Shown in pieces: positions 55,645 through 64,000 of a stretch of 64,000 nt of DNA (the stretch's first letter is position 1; every line of letters starts with the position of its first letter). The DNA comes from Hesperophylax magnus. Taxonomy: Eukaryota; Arthropoda; Insecta; Trichoptera; Limnephilidae. The notes under the pieces were generated by a model. It ran no database searches and was not told where the DNA came from. It saw only the letters and a program-made list of their open reading frames with translations. A program made the translations under genes and the position numbers. The stretch spans positions 5,208,001 to 5,272,000 of the forward strand of contig JAIUSX010000007.1 of assembly GCA_026573805.1 (NCBI GenBank), read 5' to 3'.

Positions 55645-58470
55645 TTATATAAAATTGAAAACTGTGTGTTTCAACAATAAACTAAAACAAAAATAAATGA
55701 TTTCTTATAATTAAAAATATCTACCTTCGGAAGGGTGATAATGATATTGCTAATTTAAAGAAATACGATAAAAAAGTAATAAATTAATATTTTGCAGCCT
55801 CTTGTTTCACATTGAAGTTATCGCACAGAGTTACATTTCAACACGTGGTGCGGGCTTATCAAAAAATTATAATACATCTTATTATCGGAAAATCATTCAA
55901 CTAAGAATAGAATCAAATAGCGACCTTAACGTAAAAATAATTCAAAGAAAATTACATCAGGTCAGGTCACCTGCTATTATGCAAAACAAACAAAAGTAAA
56001 TAATACATAATATTCAACATTAACTACAGTTTTGTAATTTAGTAGGAATTTGACCTTAAGAAATTTTGCACTAATGCATAAGCAGATGGAAGACTGTTTT
56101 TTTAATAAATTCTCTTTTTCAATATTTAAATATAAATATGATATTAATAATCCCTCCAACTTGACATTTCCCATACATTCTGATGGCAACATGCTACACT
56201 AGCGGCATGAGTTGTGCCCCTTGGTTTTTATGTGTAATACAATATTATTTGTGTTACGTTAATAAATTATAGACATCTATAAAAAAATAAAAAAACTTCT
56301 TTTTTTTTGCTCAACTCTGTCTTTTATGGTTTGGGTATTAAAATACTTATATAGTTTTACACAAAAATTTCAATATAATATTTAATAATATGAAAACATA
56401 AACATAATTCAAAACACATTTTGCACAAATGTATTTTAACCATCAACATCGACGATGATTTATAACTTCAACATGAACACAGAATGCTACTAGGAAGATT
56501 TTAATGGCTAAGATTTAATGAACTCATATTATTCATCAACTAATCTAAGAACGTTTATTAGCATTCTGAAAACGGATTGCAATGTTTTCGTTGTTTGTAA
56601 TTATTATATTCGTAAACTGCACACACAAAACGTAGTTTTTGGGACATTTTTATATATATTTTTATCAAAATACAAATTAGAAAGCGTAAAACACCGCCAC
56701 CAAGTACTAAATAAATTCAATTTGCCGCAATTGAAAGAAATGTCAAAGTCAATATGCTGCACTAGTGCCACTAGCAGCTAGAGTTGTTGCTATTGCCACT
56801 ATTTCACTGGAGTTGGAAGTATTATTAATATTATAGGGTATTTGATGATAGCGAGTGGATTCCACAATAAAAATAACAAAGAAAAATTACCATATCTCAG
56901 ATTCATTCTTTGGAGTAAAAACACTACCTAACCACTCACACGTCTGGTCTAAATATAAATGTGCCAAGAGAAGAAAGTCAACATAAAATTTCACAAAATA
57001 ATGAAATCTCATTCATTTAGCTGTTGAACAATAATGAATAGTCTAATTATCGCCATTTATATTTTTTTTGAAATATCGTTTCAACAGCAAGATCCAGTTA
57101 GCTATAAACTATAGACATACACAGTAGAGCTCAGTTGATTAATCATTTTACACAACCCAGGTTGATCACGATACACTGGCAAAGTGATCGGATATTTTTA
57201 AACGTGAAAAAAAATGCCACTGGAGATCGGGTAATTTCATTTGACGTAGTTAGCATAAATAAACCACCCACGTAGTTAGATAAACCTTTCAAAATTATCT
57301 GATCTTTACAGTCTACTCTCAGGTAGGTAGTAGGAAGACCATAGATGTATAAATTGTGTAGACCGGGCGTCTCAAATCTCATTCTTGTGACACAGAAATA
57401 GAGATGGTTATTCTAAAATGGACTGTTACTATGGTTCCAGTTTAAAGTTACCGGAGAATGATACACAAAACTTATTCTTTATAAAGTTTACTTTCGTTAC
57501 CGGTTTTCAGTGACCGGAAGGCTTATATTTTATTTCAATGAGTTTAAAATTTATACATCTATGGTCGCTCGCCATGCCTCGACATGAGCTGAGAGCTCAA
57601 ATTATTGAATCTTTGTAAAAGTGACCCAATCGATCTTTGGAGGTTGGTGATCAGGTTAAAATGATCGAATACAGGTTCGGCTCTGAGCAAAACGGCGCTT
57701 TCACAAGTAAAACTTTAGCTTTTTAAGGTCATGGGGGCAGTTTTACTATTTTGTGACATGCATCAAAAGAAAGTTGCTGAACATTCTGTAAGTGACATTG
57801 AAAACGCCGATTGTCAATGCAGAATCGTTAAGCAGTTGAGTCGCTCTCTTGATGAGAAGTCCTCGTATCAGGTCTGCTGGCCGGTTTATTGAATTAATTG
57901 TGCAAGTGCATACTGAAATTGGACACGGAAGGTAGAGTGGTTAACCTATAGTGACCGTAGGATGTACGAGTGTTCAGAGTTGAGTTACATTCTTCAGTGC
58001 ACTGGTGTTCAAGATGCGGAGGAGTTCTTCGATTGGCCGAATGCCAGAAAAAGTTCAGCGGGATGATCCCTGAACTTCTTCGAAGAGTAGGACACCTCGA
58101 AAAGAAAGAATAACTGGGATTTATTGGAAATTATAATACTTATATATTTATAATATTTCGCTCAACTTGGAAATCTCAATAGAAATCTTCACTAAAGTAA
58201 TACATTTTATGCCGAGTATTAATAGTAAAAAAGTTAAAAGATTATATGTATTAGATATTTATGCATTTTATTTAAATGTACATTTTTAAATGCAAACTAT
58301 TCATTCTACCCTGTATGTATCCCCTTGTTGGTGGATTTCAGAATACAATAACATATTTTATATTATTTGTATGTATAAAACTGGAATATTTAGTTGGAAT
58401 AGCAAAAATGAAATGTTTAGTTTTAGTGTAAAAATCAAATGTGTAGGTAATTTTACATCAAGAATAAAAA
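55645..58470. other. Intergenic, nothing recognised
   Basis: AT-rich to 57500. The segment 57560-58080 is slightly GC-richer and may be an old mobile-element remnant, but no frame is conserved enough to identify. No exon was supported. Confidence 0.3.
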
Positions 58471-58477
58471 AAATTGA

Positions 58478-58720
58478 ACATTTAGTTCGACAGCAAAAAA
58501 AGGAATGTTTAATTCGACAGCAAAAATGAAATTTTTAATTCGACAATAAAAATGGAATGTTTAGTTCGATAGCAAAAATGGAATGTTTAGTTCGACAGCA
58601 AAAATGGAATAATTAGGTCGAAGACAAAAATTGAATTTTTAGTTCGATAGCAAAAATTTTTATTATTATACATACAAGAAATTCGAAAGCAAAAATGGAA
58701 TGACTGCAAAAAAAAATATT
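58478..58720. repeat. 26-bp degenerate tandem repeat, about 8 copies
   Basis: Units of the type AATGGAATGTTTAGTTCGAC followed by AGCAAA recur at about 26-bp spacing, with decay towards both ends. The array stops about 50 bp before the full-length SINE. Confidence 0.8.
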
Positions 58721-58768
58721 GTTTTAGGGAATAAATGGAATGTTTAATTTTACAATAATACATATCTT

Positions 58769-59203
58769 GACGGCCGGCATGGTCTAGTGGTATACGCTTT
58801 TGACTACAGATCCGAAGGTCGCGGGTTCGAACCCGGCGTGCGCAAATAAATTTTATTTGATTAATTTGTGTTATTTCACAATTAATTAATTTAAAATAAT
58901 ATATAGTATAATATAGTATATTTGCGGCACGTTCCAGAGTGGAAGATACTCTCAGTATCGCCCTGGTGTAAGACCACCATTCAGAATTGAAACGTTGCTT
59001 GAAATGGCTTTAGCCGTGTTTGGTGACCAGATCTGAATAGCCAGGTACTTCCCCACCTTCCTCTTCCCCATCTCCCTCCCCTCCCCAATACCCTCAGCCT
59101 CACAGCATACCCCAATTGGGGATGCCATAGTCTCACTGGCTCCAGACGGGAGCAGTTGGGACTCTTGTGCGGTATTACTGTAAAAAAAAAAAAAAAAAAA
59201 AAA
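58769..59203 (+). mobile_element. Full-length tRNA-derived SINE with poly(A)
   Basis: The tRNA-like head GACGGCCGGCATGGTCTAGT-GGTATACGC has an A box (TGGTCTAGTGG) and a perfect B box (GGTTCGAACCC), so an internal pol III promoter is likely intact. The body has the CGCAAATAAATTTTATTTGA junction, GTTCCAGAGTGGAAGATACT, TTGAAACGTTGCTTGAAATG and a pyrimidine-rich tract, and ends GGGACTCTTGTGCGGTATTA with about 22 A residues. ATATCT occurs just before the head and just after the poly(A), a possible short target duplication. It is the best copy of the family found also at 9010, 27421 and 50109. Confidence 0.9.
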
Positions 59204-59204
59204 T

Positions 59205-60925
59205 ATCTATGTACATAATGTATATTTTGGTCTTCAAGTTTTATACACATAATATGAATATCAGGATGTTGTATGAAAATGCACTTCAGGTTTATACTGT
59301 CATTTTCTTAAATTATCCTTACAGAATATGTAGTATCAATGATATAACTCATAACTTCGTACAGTGAAACTTCACACATTTCAGATGTACACAACTTAAT
59401 TATTATTTACTTAAATAATATATTGTACGGATATTACAGATTTATACATATAAAATTAATTTAATACAAAATATGTATATTCTTGATCTACTTATTAAGT
59501 TTACGCCTAGAATATACACAATTAGTAGCATTTTTTAGCTGCAAATTTTGTAATTGTGATCTAACACGATTTATCAGTTGATTGGTTACATAATATTTAA
59601 ATTTTAATGTTTCAAATACATAATTCAGATATTGGCCCAATGAATTTGAAATACTAACCACACCCAAAGACCAAAAAACTAAAAAGTTATAATATATAAG
59701 CTACAAATATATCTATACAATAGTACACTCTTCAATACATCTATAATTTCGTTGTTTATTATCTCACAGAGATAAAATCTATATAATTTGGCTACTTAAA
59801 AATAAAAATCATCTTTGGGTGTTGTGTATTTTGAAAATAAGGCTATGGAATTATATCTGAATCAGCATTTTTATTATTTGTGCGTAGTTCAAACAATACC
59901 ACTAAAGTAAGAAATTTTATAAAATTGTATCTTGTCCATAGACATCCATATTGGTAGATTTGCCCAAACATAAAAACCGGATATCACTTAGACGAGCTGG
60001 AAGCAAACCACGTGACCATATTTTTGGCATCAGGAGGCTTCGAGAAAGCTTTGAATAATCTAATAATAATCGTCAGTCGTACGTTGAACGCCATAGAGCT
60101 CTAATTGAAATAACCAGACCATGCGCAAAAAAAGATAAGTTTTCTAAAGTAAGGCAACGGTTTGCAGCACAGTCCATTGTAGGATTTTTCTACACAGGAT
60201 CGGAATGTTCGTTAAAACGGTTAAAAAACTGAAATGCCTTCAAATCGGAATGCGTAGCGATGCTGAAAATAAATGAGTTGGATAAATTATAAATAATTTG
60301 TAAAAGTGTCTAACTAAATAGTGTAACAAAATGACCAGTTATGAAAACAAGCACTAACTTTTTACGCAGCCAGCAATTTGCGCAACATTGTAAAAAGAAC
60401 TAGAAATCGCGGTCTAAATGGTGATATTATAATGCGAGTTGCCTGTATACATTAGGTAAGTTTATTGACAAATTACAGAAACGGAGACAGTCAATATACT
60501 CTAAGCTCCAAATATTATTCCCAATTGCTTTGTGCAGGTATATACAGGTAAGGATGGGTAGATAACCTGTCAATATCATCGGGGTGCAGTGACATCCTCT
60601 TCGCGCGAGATCTTCGAAGCTCATTGACCAGGACTAACATAATAAATACTTTAGAAGGGAGGAAACACAGAGCCTGACAAATCATTCCACAGCCGAGGTC
60701 AGTCCATAGTCAATCAACTTGGTTTGTCGCCCTTTCCCTGATGGGCTATCTATTAATTTGAATGTCTATGATGTGACCATATGGGAGGAAAAATATTTTG
60801 AGTATTCCTTTTCAAACAGAGTTATTATAATATGTAATTATGTTATTGTTTATCAAAGTTTGTGTTTGATAGATTGTTTTATCTATAGAGCATCTAATTT
60901 TTAATTTCAATAGTTTAAGTGTAAT
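59205..60925. other. Downstream flank of the transporter gene; repeat segment
   Basis: 60290-60500 shares AAATGGTGATATTATAATGC and neighbouring words with 15670-15930. A possible minus-strand poly(A) signal AATAAA lies at about 60467-60472, and the transporter's 3' UTR may extend to there. No other exon was seen. Confidence 0.35.
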
Positions 60926-60932
60926 TCCTAGT

Positions 60933-60997
60933 TTATTCACTGTGCGAGGATGGCGGAACCACTTCAAATAGAGCCTGAGTTCCTCTGGTAATTGAAT
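60933..60997 (-). CDS. SLC7 amino-acid transporter, terminal coding exon
   Basis: The acceptor TTTTTGTGTTTCAG|ATTCAATTACC is followed by 65 nt. Taken in phase 1 after the exon ending RPRVM-G, they read DSITRGTQALFEVVPP, then SSHSE and TAA (60933-60935). The TRG.Q.LFEVVPP ending is the C-terminal cytoplasmic motif I know from minidiscs/LAT-type transporters. The exon is out of frame with the longer open frame that covers it, so an ORF scan would miss or mistranslate it. AATAAA overlaps the stop codon and may be fortuitous. Confidence 0.88.
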
Positions 60998-61309
60998 CTG
61001 AAACACAAAAAGAAAATTCATTTTATATTTATTTATATTATACGCCCATACGGGCTTTTAGAAACATGCATAATAATTTTGTGGAATTAGTAATCATGAA
61101 GTAAAATGCTAACATCATTTAGTATTATTATTAAACAGGTATGTATTATAGCCTTCTTGTAACTATATTCCGTGCAGTTAAACGCATCTACGATTTCTGC
61201 GAAAGTATTGCCAACTGTATGCAATTTAGGTACAAGCAATATGTATATTTACAAGTTACGTACACGCACAAATAAAAGAAATAATTAGACTAACTAATCA
61301 ACACATTAT

Positions 61310-62260
61310 TTTTCTGCAGGGGTGGGCCGGAGATGATTTATGTCCACGCAGCGGAAACGGTTTATAGTTCCCGTGAGCACTTAGGCCATAGGCCCATTGT
61401 GCTATCTCCCATTTTACCTCATTCCTTTAACAGTCACTGAGTCCCTTTTATAAAGTTCACCAGGGTTGTCATTGTATATGTGGCTATGTCTTCTGGTTTC
61501 ACAATGTGTCTTGCCAGGTCTCATCTCTCCTTTCCAATCCCCTTTGGCTCTCTGAAGGCCCAACAAGGGAAGAGAGCCTCATCTCTCCTCTCCACTCCCC
61601 TATGGTTCCCTGAAGGCCCCACAAGGGAAGAGTTCACGGAAGTTGCCTCACCTCTCCTCTTCACTACTCCTTGGTTCCCTAAAAGTCCTATTAGGGAAGA
61701 GGGCCTCATCTCTCCAGTCCACTTCTCCTTGGTTCCCTGAAGGCCCCACAAGAGAAGAGTTTATGGAGGTGGCCTCAGCTCTCATCTCCACTCCTCCTTG
61801 GTTCCCTGAAGGTCCTACGAGGGAAGAGGACTTTGTCTCTCCGCTCCACTCCTCGGTTCCCTAAAGGCCCCACGATGGAAGAGGACTTTACCTCTCCTCT
61901 TCACTCCTCCTTGGTTTCCTAAAGGCCCCACGATGGAAGAGGACTTTACCTCTCCTCTCCACTCCTCCCTGGTTCCCTAAAGGCCCCACGATGGAAGAGG
62001 ACTTTACCTCTCCTCTCCACTCCTCCCTGGTTCCCTAAAGGCCCCACGATGGAAGAGGACTTTACCTCTCCTCCTTGGTTTCCTAAAGGCCCCACGATGG
62101 AAGAGGGCTTAGTCTCTCCTTTCCGCTCCTCCTTGGTTCCCTGTAGGCCCCATGACGGAGGAGTCCACTCCTCCTTGGTTCCGGCTCAAGTATTTGTTTC
62201 GCTTGACTATTGCATATCTTCCTAGAGCTACCGCGACTTTTTCTTACATCTGATTGCGTG
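61310..62260 (-). mobile_element. LINE relic flanking an intronic tandem array
   Basis: Sequence left of the array (TCTGCAGGGGTGGGCCGGAG near 61313) and right of it (GGCTCAAGTATTTG..CTTGACTATTGCATATCTTC near 62182-62222) matches the LINE C-terminal region at 43510-43690 in the same orientation and order. The array has expanded within it. Confidence 0.5.
61500..62190. repeat. Intronic tandem repeat, 58-69 bp units, about 11 copies
   Basis: Units contain CTCCTTGGTTCCCTAAAGGC and CCCACGATGGAAGAGGACTT; the cleanest pair (61965 and 62023) is 58 bp apart. Left units are longer and more divergent (GGTTCCCTGAAGGCCCCACA), right units nearly identical, so recent expansion is at the right. Open frames of 73-86 codons on both strands are repeat by-products. 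Confidence 0.85.
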
Positions 62261-62454
62261 GTATATATTTAATCTCCTAATTTTATGTCAATCTTTAACT
62301 CAACTGGTTAATGGTTCAGTAAATATTAGTTTTTCAAATGTAAAATCGTCATGTATAATAATTAATTAGGTAGGTATTTAAGTTCATACTTACAAATATT
62401 ACACGTGACGTTTACTGTTCACAGAATTACTAGTAAATAATGAACAAAACTCAC

Positions 62455-62773
62455 CCATCACCCTTGGCCTCTTCTTGTAGTAGATGAAATAAGTGTAAAC
62501 GGCAACTCCCAGCAAGATAAACGCAATCGCAAACAGATATTTGACCGAAGGATCACCCACAATCGGTACAACGGAGAGGAAGATGGCCACCGACAGCACA
62601 AAGTAGGGCACCACCAGGGGCACTTTATAGGGACGGGGGAGATTAGCGTGGGTTTTCCTCATGACCAGCAGGGCTACCATCGCACCTCCGTAGAATATCC
62701 AGATCAAGAAAGATGCAAAATCAATCAGCTGGTGAATATTTCCTACTATGATGAACAGAAACGCAACCACGCC
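62455..62773 (-). CDS. SLC7 amino-acid transporter, penultimate coding exon
   Basis: The acceptor ACATTTCTTTCAG|GGC opens 319 nt (phase 0 start, phase 1 end at ATGG|GTGAGT). The protein has a hydrophobic segment VVAFLFIIVGNIHQLIDFAS, a second (WIFYGGAMVALLVM), the loop RKTHANLPRPYKVPLVVP, then two more segments (YFVLSVAIFLSVVPIVG, YLFAIAFILLGVAVYTYFIY) and KKRPRVM. This corresponds to the last four membrane helices of LAT-type exchangers, which carry neutral amino acids across the plasma membrane with an SLC3 heavy chain; the RPYKVPL-type loop is typical. The closest fly relative I know is minidiscs; the exact paralogue cannot be fixed from this part. Confidence 0.9.
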
Positions 62774-62872
62774 CTGAAAGAAATGTTAATATTTTAATGT
62801 AAATGATGTTTACAAGTGTCTAGATAATTGATGTACATACATTCTAACATATTCTTAAGAATTTATTATTAA

Positions 62873-63535
62873 GGCGAAGCACTGAGAAGTAATGAAAAAT
62901 CATGGTTATTTTGTTTTGAATATTTGATTGCTTAGAAATATTTTAGGTGCTGTAATTAAATACTACAAGTAAAAACTCTTTTTGTAACCCAGAAAGAAAG
63001 AAAAGTATCAGAAATAATTATAAGCAATAATTAGTCGAGTGAAATATCAATACAAATTGAAAAATCTCCCGAGTAAAAATAAATGCCTACGGGAATTGAA
63101 CCCGTACTGTCTGATGTCCGGTCAGGTGCTCTGAACCACTGAGCTATGTCGGCTAATTTCCAACCCGCCAAATAATTCACTGTGTATGTATGTATATGTA
63201 CTAGTACCTCAATCAACAATTACTGCTTATTATAATTTTTACACCTGTAAACAACCAACTTTATTTTTGTAGGAGAGGCTTTGTTAGTGCTAAATTTCCC
63301 ACTAGGGAGATTTTTCATAATTATTATATTATGCATAAAACCTTGTCTTATAAACATTTGTTTATCATTAAAAATAAGAAAAGTATCAGGCCTATAAAAA
63401 CTGCTAAAATGTAAAATCTCCTACTTCTGAACCCCTTTACGGATTTCGTTTTATTGTATAATGTGGCAAATTAAGTTCTTCATAAAATTATCAGAAAACA
63501 TTTTAACATATGTATCTTAACTTCACAAAATAAAA
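62873..63535 (+). mobile_element. TTAA-type MITE, copy D, split by a 364-bp insertion
   Basis: TTAA|GGCGAAGCACTGAGAAGTAA at the left and the family body (CTGTAATTAAATACTACAAG) run to 63011. It resumes at 63376 with GGCCTATAAAAACTGCTAAA, TAATGTGGCAAATTAAGTTC and onwards to about 63535; the right terminus is eroded. It lies in an intron of the transporter gene. Confidence 0.7.
63012..63375. mobile_element. SINE-like insertion with inverted tails and 14-bp duplication
   Basis: AAGAAAAGTATCAG flanks it exactly on both sides (62998-63011 and 63376-63389). The left part is SINE body on the minus strand, following a tRNA-like head (63088-63157) that has an A box TAGCTCAGTGG, an anticodon-arm-like CTGA-CCGGACA-TCAG and a B box GGTTCAATTCC. 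The right part (63285-63375) is the 3' part of the same family on the plus strand (GCATAAAACCTTGTCTTATA), also seen at 5813-5952. The tRNA head does not fold as a full tRNA at the acceptor stem. Confidence 0.7.
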
Positions 63536-63926
63536 TAAAACATGCTTTTTGAAATAAGGGTTATAAAGAGTGAAAATGTTTTTCGTGACATTCACGTTTT
63601 TATTTTATTTTTATGGGACACCTCACAAGAGCGCCCCTGTCTTAACGGTGTAACTATATCGCCATCCGGTTGGGCAGAGTTGTGAGGTGCATATATTCCA
63701 TATACGAGCCGACTTACGCAAAAACGAGTTGAAGAAACAACCCGTTCTCATCAACTGTGATTGGGTGTTCCGCTCGTGACCGTCTCATGCTTACAATGCG
63801 TCTGTTCATCAGAAATGGCAATCGATCAGTTAGTTACGTGTAATATTTGTTTTTCACAAACATTTACTGAGACCTCTTTCTGTGTTTTAAAAATGTGGAT
63901 TTATATGTGAGGATAAAGTTACATAC

Positions 63927-64000
63927 CTGGAAAGCAACTGCTGCCGCTGGAGTGAATCTCCTCATGTGAACAAATGAGAATACTTCAATAGTGTGTCCAT
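63927..64000 (-). CDS. SLC7 amino-acid transporter, internal exon (partial)
   Basis: The minus strand reads GHTIEVFSFVHMRRFTPAAA then VAFQ, ending at the donor TTCCAG|GTATGT in phase 0. The GH.....SFV...R.TP.PA pattern is the cytoplasmic loop between helices 8 and 9 of SLC7 light chains. The next exon joins in frame as Q-GVVAFLF. The 5' part of the exon lies beyond the window. Together the three visible exons give 151 residues, about the last third of a protein that is usually about 480-510 residues. Confidence 0.85.

Larger units (their letters stand above)
60998..62454 (-). other. Last intron of the transporter gene (1,457 bp)
   Basis: Delimited by the donor ATGG|GTGAGTTTT at the right and the acceptor TTTCAG at the left. 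It contains a LINE relic interrupted by a long tandem array (61500-62190). Confidence 0.8.
62774..63926 (-). other. Intron of the transporter gene (1,153 bp)
   Basis: Bounded by the donor CAG|GTATGT at the right and the acceptor TTTCTTTCAG at the left, phase 0. It is filled mostly by the split MITE and its SINE-like insertion. 63600-63850 is GC-richer, with no recognised feature. Confidence 0.8.

Noticed and set aside
58769..58842. Functional tRNA gene
   Set aside because: The head is followed by SINE body and poly(A) shared with several other loci; the anticodon arm is irregular.
60812..61021. 69-residue frame MNFLFVFQIQLPEELRLYLK...
   Set aside because: It is the wrong frame of the true terminal exon; the acceptor TTTCAG lies inside it and phase 1 gives the family motif.
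62399..62454. Continuation of the transporter into the tail GEFCSLFTSNSVNSKRHV
   Set aside because: The sequence starts with a strong donor GTGAGT, and the spliced alternative restores the family C-terminus.
63088..63157. Functional tRNA on the minus strand
   Set aside because: The A and B boxes are good, but the acceptor stem does not pair and the sequence continues directly into a repeated SINE body.
1..64000. A new multi-gene defence or biosynthetic system
   Set aside because: No adjacent cluster of enzymes, toxin-like or nuclease genes was seen; coding DNA is limited to a few exons and dead transposon genes.

Overview
The window looks like nuclear DNA of an insect. It is AT-rich and intron-bearing, has no operons or ribosome binding sites, is dense in small transposons, and contains many GTAGGTACCTA-type words. 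Those words are common in moths, butterflies and aphids; I lean towards Lepidoptera but cannot prove it. Nearly all of the 64 kb is non-coding.

Three protein-coding loci can be supported, all on the minus strand. (1) At 60933-64000 lie the last three coding exons of an SLC7-type amino-acid transporter (minidiscs/LAT light-chain family). They include a 65-nt terminal coding exon that only appears once the splice phases are followed. (2) At 53625-53753 there is a 43-codon Ser/Asp-rich first coding exon with a perfect GTAAGT donor, lying below a CCAAT/CRE/YY1-like promoter region. (3) At 32589-32687 there is a 33-codon probable first coding exon with a GTGAGT donor. For (2) and (3) the downstream exons were not found and the products are not recognised. 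Putative promoter islands without an identified gene lie at 1-180, 14440-14690 and 23020-23220; the last has three perfect TGACGTCA sites within 35 bp.

The rest is a mosaic of mobile elements, many datable by nesting. There is a 1,981-bp hAT transposon with a perfect 8-bp target duplication and a broken transposase (38547-40527). A second, non-autonomous hAT sits inside a LINE relic (43895-44572). There are two non-autonomous Helitron families with canonical A|TC...CTAG|T ends, and one copy splits a SINE (50207-50479). A tRNA-headed SINE family has a full copy at 58769-59203. There are a PIF/Harbinger-like MITE family with TTA duplications and an empty paralogous site, a TTAA-flanked MITE family (four copies), several other foldback MITEs, and 3'-truncated LINE remnants. 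Tandem arrays of 51, 62, 56, 58 and 26 bp units are also present. One of these fills the last intron of the transporter gene; another keeps an open frame of 17-residue repeats.

I found no CRISPR array, prophage, gene cluster or recognisably new enzymatic system. The most useful results are the hidden exons and the well-delimited nested transposons.
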